A DNA stretch of 64,000 nt. Origin: Myxococcales bacterium (GTDB taxonomy: Bacteria > Myxococcota_A > Polyangia > Haliangiales > Haliangiaceae). The number at the start of each line of letters is the position of its first letter. Positions within the stretch are counted from its first letter, which is position 1. The stretch is from positions 228,109 through 292,108 of the forward strand of contig JAQBQE010000002.1 in NCBI GenBank assembly GCA_028287135.1. Direction: 5' to 3'. The translations under genes were made by a program, and so were the position numbers. This document shows, in pieces, positions 20,422 through 29,010 of the stretch. The notes beneath the pieces are model-generated. The model made no database searches. It saw nothing but the letters and a program-made list of their open reading frames with translations, and was not told the origin of the DNA.

Positions 20422-21204
20422 TCAGGGCGAACGCGCGCAGCGAAAGCCGAGGTATGCCTCGGGCACCATCGGGTCCTCGGACGCTCGACCCGCCGTCCGT
20501 ACGTTGCGTGGCGTGTTTCCGTAGTAGCCCCCTCGCACGGAGCGCGACGTTCCGTTCGGAGGGCCCTGCGGGTCGTTTGTCGGGCTCGTCGTGTAGTACG
20601 TCGGGTCGAACCAGTCCTGGGTCCACTCCCAGACATTGCCGGCCATGTCGAAGGCGCCATAGGGACTACGGCCCGAAGGACGCGAGCCGACCGGCAGCGG
20701 CTCGGCGCCAGCGCAGAGGTCGAAGATCGCGAGATCGCACGTCGGCGCCGCCTCGCCCCAGGGATACGTGCGGCCATCGTCGCCCCGTGCGGCCTTCTCC
20801 CACTCCGCCTCGGTGGGTAGGCGCTTCCCGTCGAACGCGCAGTACGCATCGGCCTGTGACCACGTCACCTGTCGCACGGGATGGTCAGGTGTCAGATCCG
20901 GATCGAAGTCGGTTGCGGGATGGGTGCAGGCCCCGCTCGTCACACAGCGCGCGTAGGCGAGCTGGGTCACTTCGGTCTGGTCGATGGAGAACGCGGACAG
21001 GGTCACGACGTGGACCGGATCTTCGATAGTCCTGCAGTCCGCCTCGTTGGGGACACGGCAACCCATCGTGAACGGACCCGCGGCGACGAGGACCTCGGTC
21101 GCGACCGCCGCGGCATCGCTGGCAGCGCCGAATCCGATCCGCCCGCATCCCGCGAGCATGACGAGCCCGAGCCTCCCGACGCGACCTACCCTCATGCCGA
21201 TCAT
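20422..21204 (-). CDS. SUMF1/FGE-fold lipoprotein
   Basis: Start ATG 21204 or 21195 (MRVGRVGRLGLVMLAGC, lipobox LAGC); an open frame to 21384 overlaps the next gene and adds an Arg-rich tail. The body is the formylglycine-generating-enzyme fold: FTMGC, HPVRQVTWSQADAYCAFDGKRLPTEAEWEKAARG, YGAFDMAGNVWEWTQDWF, RSVRGGYYGNTPRNVRTAGR and GFRCAR. The catalytic cysteine pair of true FGE is not evident, so it is more likely a non-FGE member such as a binding or scaffold protein. Confidence 0.85.
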   Translation of the reverse strand: MIGMRVGRVGRLGLVMLAGCGRIGFGAASDAAAVATEVLVAAGPFTMGCRVPNEADCRTIEDPVHVVTLSAFSIDQTEVTQLAYARCVTSGACTHPATDFDPDLTPDHPVRQVTWSQADAYCAFDGKRLPTEAEWEKAARGDDGRTYPWGEAAPTCDLAIFDLCAGAEPLPVGSRPSGRSPYGAFDMAGNVWEWTQDWFDPTYYTTSPTNDPQGPPNGTSRSVRGGYYGNTPRNVRTAGRASEDPMVPEAYLGFRCARSP

Positions 21205-21266
21205 CATCGCACGTGCAGCTTTCGACGTGGCCTGCGTCCATGTCGACGTGTCGCGGGTAGCGCCGC

Positions 21267-21854
21267 TCAGAGCTTGTAGCCGCGCTTGAGCAGCTGCCGC
21301 GCATCGGCCGCGAACGCCTCGGGGCCAGGCACCTCGAACTCGAAGGTATCGGCGAGCCGGTCGATGACGTTGAAGGCGAAGCACACCGCGAGCGCATCCT
21401 CGATCTGCTCGCGGGAGACGCCGGCATCGAGCAGCGCGCGCATTGTCGCGGGCGTGACGCTCGCGTGATCCGTGGTCACCGTGCGCAGCATGCGCAGGGT
21501 CAGGCGCAGCTTCTCGTCGATCGGCGCGGTGTCGAGATCCGCGAGCACCGCGGCGACCTTGTCAGCTTCTCCGTAGGCCTGCACCGCGACCGCGGTGTGA
21601 GCACACGTTCAAAAGTCGCATTCGTTGACCTTCGACACGAACGCCGCCATCAGCTCGCGGTCGCCCACCGACCACGCGGACGGTCCACGCAGACAGTCCT
21701 GGAACACGCGGGACATCGGCTCCCCGAAGAACTCCGGCCGATACAGCAGGGTCTTGATCACATCGGGGGGCGGCTTGCGCGAGACCACACCGATGAACCG
21801 CAGGAGCGCCTTGTGGCGGAGGCGATGACCGTCGTCGAGGACCGCGAGCCTCAC
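21267..21854 (-). CDS. AhpD-like (carboxymuconolactone decarboxylase family) protein, probable selenoprotein with in-frame UGA
   Basis: A single 195-residue product is obtained if UGA at 21611-21609 is read as selenocysteine 82. The region reads NECDF-U-TCAHTAVA, matching the AhpD signature C-x2-C-x3-H with C79, U82 and H86, so the UGA replaces the second redox cysteine. Protein sequence typical of the family continues in the same frame on both sides: YRPEFFGEPMSRVF before it, and RMLRTVTTDHASVTP and ALAVCFAFNVIDRLADTFEF after it. The GTG start at 21854 overlaps the stop of the preceding small gene (GTGA). A hairpin suited to a bacterial SECIS lies at 21582-21597. Likely an oxidoreductase. 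The alternative is a nonsense mutation; no Sec machinery genes are in the window. Confidence 0.78.
21582..21611 (-). promoter_or_regulatory. UGA codon with candidate bacterial SECIS hairpin
   Basis: After the UGA (21611-21609), 11 bases lead into a perfect 6-bp stem CACCGC/GCGGTG with loop GGTC (21597-21582). The loop begins 18 bases after the UGA and starts with GG followed by U. That agrees with the bacterial SECIS rules (loop 16-37 bases away, G at the first loop positions). It lies inside the coding sequence, as expected in bacteria. Confidence 0.62.
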
Positions 21855-22162
21855 GACCGGCCCTCGAGCGCCGCGGTCAGCGCCGCGTGTGCGGCCTCGT
21901 GCTGGCGCGTGGCGACGCCGATCGCCGCGCAAATCGTGAGCTCGAAGATCTCGTCCTCCGACAGCCCACCGGCGCGAGCGGCCGCGATGTCCTCGTCGGT
22001 GACCTTGTAGGCGGTGCGCGCGACCTTGTCGATCAGCACGCGTGCAGGCTCGGCGACGCCCGCATTCTCGAACGCGGCACGCCGCTGCTCCGCCGATGCC
22101 GTGCCGGGGCCCGTGAGCACGCGCTCGACGATCGTTTCGCGCTGAGCCCGGACGTCTGCCAT
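21851..22162 (-). CDS. Small helical AhpD/CMD-like protein lacking the CxxC site
   Basis: 103 residues, all helical in character, with GGLSEDEIFELTICAAIGVATRQHEAAHAAL at the C-terminus, which resembles the helical repeat of carboxymuconolactone decarboxylase/AhpD proteins. The redox C-x2-C is absent; only one Cys is present. Its stop overlaps the GTG start of the selenoprotein candidate (GTGA), so the two products are probably made together and may form a complex. Its start is 62 bases from the divergent barrel-thioredoxin gene. Confidence 0.7.
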   Translation of the reverse strand: MADVRAQRETIVERVLTGPGTASAEQRRAAFENAGVAEPARVLIDKVARTAYKVTDEDIAAARAGGLSEDEIFELTICAAIGVATRQHEAAHAALTAALEGRS

Positions 22163-22224
22163 GGACGGGTTGTAGCGCAGCAGCGGGTTTTGCGAGGACG
22201 AGATCGTCGTGTTACGACGCGAGG

Positions 22225-23577
22225 ATGAGGTGGTCCGTGGCGCTCGCGCTGGTGGTCGCGGGTGTCGCGCTCGTCGGATGGCGGGGCGATGCGCAGGCCG
22301 GCCAGGCGACCTGCAGTAATCCGGGATTGCCCGTCGGTGCGGCTGCGTCGCGCGATCTGTTCCCGGGCGGGCTGACGATGAGCCTGACCAGCAGTCTGCT
22401 CACCGTCCACAGCACCGAGATCCTCGACGATGCGCAGGGTCCGGTGCGCTACGACGCGGACCTCGCGCTGATCGAGACCCGGTTCTCGGCGGAGTACGCC
22501 CTGAGCTCCTGGCTCGCGGTCGGTCTTGCGTTGCCCTACCGCGTCGTCGATGTCGGGGTGACCTATCGCGATCCGGTGACCGGTGCCGAGGTGTCGTCGG
22601 CGCAGGCGGGCATCCATGCCCGTGACGAGCGCCTGCACGGCATCGGAGATCCGGCGTTCAACCTTCATGTGGCGCGCGAGACCGGCAGGGTGCGGTTCCA
22701 TGCTCGACTCGGCGCGAGCTTCCCGGTCGGCCGCACCGAGGAGGATCCGTTCCTGCTCGGGCAGATCGGGCAACAGCATCAGCACGTCCAGTTCGGCACC
22801 GGCACGGTGATCCCGTTCGTCGCCATCGAGGCGCAGCGCACGTTCGGACCCGTGACGACCACGATGTGGGGTCTCGCGCAGCCCTCGCTGTACGACAACG
22901 AGCACGGTTACCGCGCGGGTGATCGCTACTCCGGTGGGCTCACGGGTACGTCGGCACTCGGGACCAAGGCGTGGACGTTCGGCGTGGCGGCGGATGTCCA
23001 CGGCGAGACCGCCGAGACCTGGCAGGGCATCGTCCATGCCGACGAGGGCAACGCCGGCCGGGTCGATGTCCTCCTCGGCGGCAACCTCGGGTGGCGCCCG
23101 GTCCACGGACTCGCGGTGGTCGCCTCGGTCGCGAAGCCGGTGTACTCGCAGGTCTCCGGGCCACAGCTCGACTACGGCATCGTCGCCGGGCTCGGGGTGA
23201 TCGCGTCGTTCGACACGCGACCTCGCGCATCGTGGCGCGACCTCGACGAGGCAACGGTCGGTCACGCAGGCACGGCAGCACCGCTCGTGCCGGTCGCCGG
23301 CAAGGTCACCGTGTTCGATCTGTGGGCGGACTGGTGCGCTCCGTGCCGCGAGCTCGACGACAAGCTGGCCGCGCTCGCGCGCCGCTACCCGGGCCGGCTC
23401 GCCGTCCGCAAGCTGGACGTCGTCGACATCGAGAGCGCGGCGTGGCTGCGCTACCTGGCGCCCGGCCGCTTCGATCTGCCGCACGTCAAGATCTACGGCG
23501 CCGACGGTGCGTTGCTGCTCGAGAAGACCGCGCCGCCCGACGAGCTCGTCAAGGCGGTCGAGGACGCGCTCCACTAG
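22225..23577 (+). CDS. Outer-membrane beta-barrel fused to a thioredoxin domain
   Basis: 450 residues. The N-terminal signal peptide ends near AQAG. Residues about 40-345 look like a transporter-type beta-barrel (amphipathic strands such as WLAVGLALPYRVVDVGVTY, FHARLGASFPVG, GLAVVASVAKPVYSQ). A Pro/Val linker then leads to a thioredoxin fold (about 355-450) with the active site FDLWADWCAPCRELDD and the cis-Pro equivalent in DLPHVKIYG. The combination would place a disulfide-active domain at one end of an outer-membrane barrel. Divergent from the AhpD-like pair. Confidence 0.82.
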   Translation: MRWSVALALVVAGVALVGWRGDAQAGQATCSNPGLPVGAAASRDLFPGGLTMSLTSSLLTVHSTEILDDAQGPVRYDADLALIETRFSAEYALSSWLAVGLALPYRVVDVGVTYRDPVTGAEVSSAQAGIHARDERLHGIGDPAFNLHVARETGRVRFHARLGASFPVGRTEEDPFLLGQIGQQHQHVQFGTGTVIPFVAIEAQRTFGPVTTTMWGLAQPSLYDNEHGYRAGDRYSGGLTGTSALGTKAWTFGVAADVHGETAETWQGIVHADEGNAGRVDVLLGGNLGWRPVHGLAVVASVAKPVYSQVSGPQLDYGIVAGLGVIASFDTRPRASWRDLDEATVGHAGTAAPLVPVAGKVTVFDLWADWCAPCRELDDKLAALARRYPGRLAVRKLDVVDIESAAWLRYLAPGRFDLPHVKIYGADGALLLEKTAPPDELVKAVEDALH

Positions 23578-23636
23578 CGGCCGCTGGCATGATCGAAGCA
23601 CTGGACGCGGCAAGAGGTGTACTGATCGCGACGCCA

Positions 23637-25016
23637 TCAGTGCCCCGGGTAAGGCCAGCACAGCTCCACGCAGCTGACCAGGCTCGAGATGTCGCTCGGC
23701 TTGACGCGCTTGTTCGCCCAGCGTCCGCCTTGGATCAAGAGCACCGGATTCGCGACGTCGAGTGCACCGAGGTACTCACCGGCCACCCGAATCGGTGTGC
23801 TGTCGTATGGGGTGCTGTAACGGCGGCCTTCGACCTTCTTCGTGACGTCGCTGTGCATGACGACGTCGAGCGGGGTGTTCAGAGTGTCCTGCAGACACTC
23901 GATCCACGGCGAGAGCAAATAGTTTCGGCCGCGGGTGCCGACGATGTGAAACCAATGGCGGTCTCGCGTCTTGTCGGCCAGCAGGATGCGCACGGCGAAC
24001 CCGGGAGGCTCACGGTCGAGGATGCTATGAAGCAAGCCGACCGCATGGATGATCTTCTTCTCAGGCACCCTTTTCCGAACGCCAAAGAAGATCGCGCGCA
24101 CCTTGCGCTTTGCAGGCCTCGCCGACTTCGGCCGTTTCGGGACGTGCTTGCCTGCACCGAGCAGGTGCGCCGTATCCCAGACCGTGATCGGCGGATCATC
24201 GCTGCCGGTGATGATCCGGTCGCCGTCGTCGGTCACCACGAGCCTCGGCGCGCATACAGCAACTTCGCCGCGGGGTTTCCAGGTACGCGAATCCCAGATC
24301 GAGATGCGGCGGCCGCTGCCCGCAAGAAACACGTCGTGACCGGGCACGAACGCACAGCTGTACGCATGCAGCAGCTTGAAGCCCGCGACCACCTTGCGCG
24401 CTTTCACGTCGACAACGATCGCTTGCGTGTACGAATGCATCACGAGCTGGGCGCCATCCGGTGACCATGCGAGGTAGCAAAGCGTCTTGATCTTCGCGTC
24501 GGGAACTTCGGAGATGCTCCAGTCCTTGGTGCTCACCAGCATGAGGGGTCTACTTTCGCGACCGATCGCGACGTGGGTTCCCGCGGGTGAAACGTCGACG
24601 CGGGCGTAGGCGAGCTTGTCGTTCTTGAACACCGCCTTGCCCGTGCGCGCGTCCCACACGACGGAGGTCGGCCCGAGCCTGCCGCTGACATACTTCCCGT
24701 CGCGGTCCATCGACATGTTGGACAACAGCAAGGGTATCTCCGTGCCGAGCCCTTCCAGCGACGCCTTCACCTTGCCGTCGAGGTCGGTGACATCAACTCC
24801 ATGCTTCGACCACTTCAGACTCCGGTCGCGGCTCACTGCCAAGAGTAAGTCACCGGCGGGTAGCGGCTTGAGCTCCTTGCCGTTGTCGATGTCGAACCGA
24901 CGAATCCGAGGTTCGACGACGACGGACAGCGTGCGACCGGTGATCCACAGGCGCCCCGGTGCGGCCACCGGGATCTCCAACAGCTTCCCCGCGAGAGTCG
25001 GGGGTGTCTTGGGCAT
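23637..25016 (-). CDS. WD40-like beta-propeller protein
   Basis: Start ATG 25016 (MPKTPPTLAG). Residues about 20-300 contain repeated propeller blades (SVVWDARTGKAVF, YLAWSPDGAQLV, ISIWDSRTWKPRG, ITVWDTAHLL). A C-terminal Lys/Arg-rich extension of about 160 residues has no recognisable domain. There is no signal peptide, so it is probably cytoplasmic. Neighbouring genes do not suggest a partner. Confidence 0.75.
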   Translation of the reverse strand: MPKTPPTLAGKLLEIPVAAPGRLWITGRTLSVVVEPRIRRFDIDNGKELKPLPAGDLLLAVSRDRSLKWSKHGVDVTDLDGKVKASLEGLGTEIPLLLSNMSMDRDGKYVSGRLGPTSVVWDARTGKAVFKNDKLAYARVDVSPAGTHVAIGRESRPLMLVSTKDWSISEVPDAKIKTLCYLAWSPDGAQLVMHSYTQAIVVDVKARKVVAGFKLLHAYSCAFVPGHDVFLAGSGRRISIWDSRTWKPRGEVAVCAPRLVVTDDGDRIITGSDDPPITVWDTAHLLGAGKHVPKRPKSARPAKRKVRAIFFGVRKRVPEKKIIHAVGLLHSILDREPPGFAVRILLADKTRDRHWFHIVGTRGRNYLLSPWIECLQDTLNTPLDVVMHSDVTKKVEGRRYSTPYDSTPIRVAGEYLGALDVANPVLLIQGGRWANKRVKPSDISSLVSCVELCWPYPGH

Positions 25017-25061
25017 GTCGCGCATCCTTACACGACTGCGAGAGATCGCTGGTTTCTGGCG

Positions 25062-25118
25062 GGATCCGAGCGCGGTTCCGGATCCGACGTCGGAGTCCGG
25101 ATCCGGTCACGGGATCCG
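25062..25118. repeat. Four GGATCCG copies upstream of the propeller gene
   Basis: GGATCCG occurs at 25062, 25080, 25099 and 25112 within 57 bases, several inside longer CCGGATCCG palindromic contexts. The block lies in the region between the WD40-like gene start and the end of the NHL gene, so it may hold promoter or operator sites. No protein is tied to it. Confidence 0.4.
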
Positions 25119-25137
25119 GTCGCGGGTCCGCTAGCTC

Positions 25138-25153
25138 CCGCTAAAAGTAGCGG
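25138..25153 (-). terminator. Hairpin after the NHL lipoprotein gene
   Basis: CCGCTA-AAAG-TAGCGG is a perfect six-base stem directly beyond the stop codon at 25155. There is no U-tract, so intrinsic termination is uncertain; it could also protect the mRNA 3' end. Confidence 0.35.
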
Positions 25154-25154
25154 C

Positions 25155-26405
25155 TCACAGCTTGATCGAGCGGATCATGTGGTTGCCCGTATCCGCGATG
25201 TAGAGCACTCCATCGGCGAGCTCGATCCCGTACGGACGCTTCAGCAGCGCGGCGGTCGGAGGTCCACCATCTCCCGCAATCCCGGGCGTCCCACACACGC
25301 CGGCGACGGTGCGGATCGTCTGATCCGGATCGATCGCGCGGACGCAATGGTTGTAGACGTCCGTGAAGTACAGCGTGCCGTCGTCCGCGAGCGCGAGATC
25401 GACCGGATTGTTGAGCTTGGCCTGCAGGGCAGGTCCACCATCGCCGGTACGACCGGGCTGCATCGGAGTCCCGGCGATCCGATGAACGATGCCGGCGGTG
25501 TCGATCTTGCGGATCACCGAGTTCGACGTGTCCGCGAAGTAGATGTTGCCGGCGCGATCGACCGCGATCCGTCCCGCAGGATCCGCGGACTGACCGAACG
25601 GCTGCGCCATGCGGAGATCCAGCGCGGGTCCGTCCTCGCCGCCATACGCAGGCGTGCACGGCAGGCCACACGTCGCCGGGTTGCCGCACGTGAACTTGCC
25701 CGACGGAGACGGACACGCCGTGGGCTGCACTCCGTCCGCGCACATGCCGCCGCCCGTCGGTGGTTCCGCGTCGACGACGCAGCGACCCGCGATCCGCGAG
25801 ATCGTCCCGGTCCCATCGATCTTGCGCATCACCTGGTTCGCCTGATCCATGATGATCAGATCACCGTTAGTCGCGTACGCGAGGCTCGCGGGCAGATCGA
25901 GCGTCGCCGTCAATGCGGGCCCGCCATCGCCGAAGTACGCGCGCCGGCCGTCACCACACGAGTCCACGATCTCGCCGGTGGTCAGATCGAGCGTGCGCAG
26001 CTTGCTGTTGTGCCACGCGGCGATCACGAGCTGCGTGCCGCTCGGATGCATCACGAGGCCGGTCGGGTGGTTGAGATCGTCGTTCGCCGGATCGTCGAGC
26101 GTGCCGCCCAGCTCGCCGCGGCCTGCGACGTGACGGATCGTGCCGTCTCCGGGGAGCGAACGGATGCGGTGGTTGTTCCAGTCGAGGATGTACAGCGTGC
26201 CGTCGGTCGCGCGGAGCATGTCCTGTGGCAGGGACAGCCGGGCCTCGGTCGCCGGACCGTCATCGCCTGCGTACCCGGTCTTGCCGTCGCCGGCGATCGT
26301 ACAGATCGTGCCGGTCTCCGTCGGATCACACGGGGGCGGCGCATCGTCACCGCCGCCGCAGGCCGCGGCGAACGGAACTGCGAGCAGGAGGAGGAGGTGC
26401 TTCAT
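25155..26405 (-). CDS. NHL-repeat lipoprotein
   Basis: 416 residues. Lipoprotein signal MKHLLLLLAVPFAAAC, then tandem NHL propeller blades marked by GDGGPA turns and I-x-D-x2-N-H-R/x-I strands (TLYILDWNNHRIRSLPGDG, NIYFADTSNSVIRKIDTAG, LYIADTGNHMIRSIKL). Six blades are plausible. A Cys-rich insert (about 190-245) interrupts the repeats. Surface or periplasmic binding role likely. ATGA-coupled to the NHL gene upstream, with which it is paralogous. Confidence 0.88.
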   Translation of the reverse strand: MKHLLLLLAVPFAAACGGGDDAPPPCDPTETGTICTIAGDGKTGYAGDDGPATEARLSLPQDMLRATDGTLYILDWNNHRIRSLPGDGTIRHVAGRGELGGTLDDPANDDLNHPTGLVMHPSGTQLVIAAWHNSKLRTLDLTTGEIVDSCGDGRRAYFGDGGPALTATLDLPASLAYATNGDLIIMDQANQVMRKIDGTGTISRIAGRCVVDAEPPTGGGMCADGVQPTACPSPSGKFTCGNPATCGLPCTPAYGGEDGPALDLRMAQPFGQSADPAGRIAVDRAGNIYFADTSNSVIRKIDTAGIVHRIAGTPMQPGRTGDGGPALQAKLNNPVDLALADDGTLYFTDVYNHCVRAIDPDQTIRTVAGVCGTPGIAGDGGPPTAALLKRPYGIELADGVLYIADTGNHMIRSIKL

Positions 26406-27577
26406 CGGGTCACCTTGACGATGCGGCTGTTGATCGTGTCGGAGATGAACAAATTTCCGGCCGGATCGAACTCGATCCCGAACGGTCGGGCGAGCTTGGT
26501 CTCGGTGGCGAGCCGTCCGTCGTCCAGATCGAGCCCGATCTCGCCGGTTCCGGCGACCGTGCGGATCGTGCCGGTCGCGAGATCGACGGCGCGGATCACG
26601 CAGTTGTCGGTATCGGCGATGTAGAGGTCGCCCTCGGGCCCGATCTCGAGATCGCGCGGAAAGTTCAGCTGTGCCTGGCGCGCGGGGCCGCCATCGCCGG
26701 CGAGCCCGGCGGTGCCGGTGCCCGCGACGGTGTCGATCATGCCGGTGGTCAGATCGACCGCACGGATCCGGCTGCTCAGCGTATCCGCGATGTAGAGCTT
26801 GCCGCCTGCGATCGCGATTCCGCCCGACGGCTCGGGATTGGAGCCCGCCTCGAAGTTGAGCTTGGCCGCGGTGGCGAGACCACCGTCACCGTCGGAGCCC
26901 TGCATGCCGCTGCCGGCGACCGTCGTGATCATGCCGGTCGCCTGGTCGATCCGCCGCACCCGGAAGTTTGCCTGGTCGAGAATGTACGCGTTGCCCTGCG
27001 CATCGAGCTCGAGTGCCTTGGGTTGACGGAACAGCGCCGTCGATGCCGCCGCGCCGTCACCGGCAAACCCTGCACCTGCACCGGCGACGATCCGCACGTT
27101 GCCAGTGACCGGATCGATCTCGCGCAGCTTGTGGTTGTGCCACGCCATCACGAGGATCTTGCCGTCCGCGGTCTGGGCGAGGTCGGTCGGGTGGTTGAGC
27201 TTGACGTCGGTGCCGAGGGCGCCGGTGGCAGACCGCTCGGACGTGCCGCTGAGGCCATCACCCGGGAAGATCGGATCGATCCAGCCGGCGACGGTGGTCA
27301 CGTGGTCGTGGTCAACGCGGCGAACGAGGTGGTTGTTCCAGTCGATGAACCACGCGGTGCCATCGGCCGCGAACAGCATGTCCATCGTCCAGTACAGCTC
27401 GGTCTCGAGGCGATGCAGGCCATCACCGTTGAACCCGAAAACGCCAGACTTGCCGGCCCACGTGCATGCGTGTCCCGGCGTGTCGTAGCAGGTCGGATCC
27501 GGCAGATTGTCGCCACAGCCTGCGCCAGCGGCGCACGCCGCACTCAGCAGCAGCGCCAGTCGTTGACTCCACGTCAT
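26402..27577 (-). CDS. NHL-repeat lipoprotein
   Basis: Start ATG 27577 (MTWSQRLALLLSAACAAGAGC, lipobox AGAGC); an ATG four codons earlier is possible. Six NHL-type blades follow (TAWFIDWNNHLVRRVDHDH, ILVMAWHNHKLREIDPVTG, NAYILDQANFRVRRIDQATG, LYIADTDNCVIRAVDLATG, LFISDTINSRIVKVTR). It shares blade-by-blade similarity with the gene downstream, which starts inside its stop codon (ATGA), so the pair looks like a tandem duplication expressed together. Confidence 0.88.
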   Translation of the reverse strand: MTWSQRLALLLSAACAAGAGCGDNLPDPTCYDTPGHACTWAGKSGVFGFNGDGLHRLETELYWTMDMLFAADGTAWFIDWNNHLVRRVDHDHVTTVAGWIDPIFPGDGLSGTSERSATGALGTDVKLNHPTDLAQTADGKILVMAWHNHKLREIDPVTGNVRIVAGAGAGFAGDGAAASTALFRQPKALELDAQGNAYILDQANFRVRRIDQATGMITTVAGSGMQGSDGDGGLATAAKLNFEAGSNPEPSGGIAIAGGKLYIADTLSSRIRAVDLTTGMIDTVAGTGTAGLAGDGGPARQAQLNFPRDLEIGPEGDLYIADTDNCVIRAVDLATGTIRTVAGTGEIGLDLDDGRLATETKLARPFGIEFDPAGNLFISDTINSRIVKVTR

Positions 27578-27668
27578 CAGGCCTCCCACGGCCGCCTAGC
27601 GTGCCACCCCCGAGGCCCGAGGTCCAACGCAACTGGCGGCTCGAGATCCATCGTGTACGCTCACACGA

Positions 27669-29009
27669 ATGGGTCGCCCTGCATGTGCGCTCGGTCTCAT
27701 CGCGCTGCTGCAGGCGACGACGGCCGCCGCCGAGCCCACCGCGCTCGACAAGCTCCTGGCCCGCACCGACAAGGTGGCGAAGGAGGTCGCCAAGATCCGC
27801 GGCCTCAAGCTGAAGAAGCCGATCCCGAACGAGGTCGTCGACAAGGACGAGCTGCGCAAGCGCCTGCTCGCGCTCGCGTCGGAGGAGAAGACCCAGCGCG
27901 AGACGGCCGCGGAGGGCCTCGCGCTCGCGCGGTGGGGCCTGATCCCGCTCGCGACCGATTACACCGCGCTGCTGATCGACCTGCTGACCGAGCAGGTCGC
28001 GGGCTACTACGATCCCGAGACCAAGAAGCTCACGATCTCGAAGTCCGCGGGCGATGATCCGGCGTGGGCCGAGCTCGTGCTCGCACACGAGATCGATCAC
28101 GGGCTGCAAGATCAGGCCTTCGACCTGAAGAAGTTCGAGGACCTCCCGGACACCGAGGGCGATGCGTCGGCCGCACGACGCGCGCTGGTCGAGGGCGACG
28201 GTATCGCGCTGATGATCGAGGTGATGCTCGCGCGTCAGGGCACCGCGGCACCGTGGTCCAACCCCGAGGTCACCGCCGCGATCGAGAAGGCGATGACCGT
28301 GCCCGGCAACGGTGACGCCCTCGACAAGGCGCCGCTCGCGATCCGCGAGTCGCTGATCTTTCCGTACCGCGCGGGACTGTCGTTCGTCGCCGCACTGCGC
28401 CGCCGCCAGCCGTGGAGCGCCGTGGACGCGGCGTACGCGAGGCCGCCGTCGTCGACCGAGCAGGTGATCCACCCGGAGCGGTACCTCGCGAAGGACGAGC
28501 CGATTCCGATCGCGATCACGACGCCGAATGCACTGCGTGATCACACCGTCGTGCACGACACGGTGTGGGGCGAGCTGTCGTGGAACCTGTTCCTCCGCAC
28601 GCACGGCGTCGACGGTGCGACCGCGACGCTGGCGTCGGAAGGCTGGGGCGGCGATCGCGTGATCACGCTCGCCCGGGGCAAGGACACCTCGCCGCAGCGC
28701 GCGGTCGGCATCGCTCGCATGGAGTGGGATAGCGAGCCGGATGCGATCGAAGCTGCGGAGGCGGCGGAGAAGGCGCTCGATATGATGATCGCCGGGGCCA
28801 CGGTCGATCACGACGCGCAGCGCACGCGCTGGATGGCGCTCGACGGCACGGTGTCGTGGATCGAGCGCAGGGGACCGTCCCTCGTGCTCGTCATCGGTGC
28901 ACCGGCCTACAGCGCCGATGCGCTCGCGACCGAGGTGTGGACAGCAAGCTCGATCAAGGCACCGGCGGCGAAGACGGCGAAGACGGCGAAGACCGCGAAG
29001 CCTCGCTGA
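27669..29009 (+). CDS. Exported gluzincin-like metallopeptidase homologue
   Basis: 446 residues with an N-terminal signal peptide (LGLIALLQATTAAA). Near residue 140 is LAHEIDHGLQDQAFDL, an HExxH zinc site, and about 30 residues later ALVEGDGIALMIE supplies a plausible third ligand glutamate. A short (AKT)n tail ends the protein, encoded by nine-base repeats (gcgaagacg). The substrate is unknown. Convergent with the small gene at 29011. Confidence 0.8.
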   Translation: MGRPACALGLIALLQATTAAAEPTALDKLLARTDKVAKEVAKIRGLKLKKPIPNEVVDKDELRKRLLALASEEKTQRETAAEGLALARWGLIPLATDYTALLIDLLTEQVAGYYDPETKKLTISKSAGDDPAWAELVLAHEIDHGLQDQAFDLKKFEDLPDTEGDASAARRALVEGDGIALMIEVMLARQGTAAPWSNPEVTAAIEKAMTVPGNGDALDKAPLAIRESLIFPYRAGLSFVAALRRRQPWSAVDAAYARPPSSTEQVIHPERYLAKDEPIPIAITTPNALRDHTVVHDTVWGELSWNLFLRTHGVDGATATLASEGWGGDRVITLARGKDTSPQRAVGIARMEWDSEPDAIEAAEAAEKALDMMIAGATVDHDAQRTRWMALDGTVSWIERRGPSLVLVIGAPAYSADALATEVWTASSIKAPAAKTAKTAKTAKPR

Positions 29010-29010
29010 G

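Noticed and set aside
20422..21204. True formylglycine-generating enzyme for sulfatases
   Set aside because: The fold is clear but the catalytic cysteine pair is not seen and no sulfatase gene is nearby.
21609..21611. UGA as a simple nonsense mutation or two separate genes
   Set aside because: Both halves remain in one frame with no other damage, and the stop falls exactly on a redox residue with a hairpin after it; decay would rarely produce this. It cannot be excluded without genome-wide evidence.
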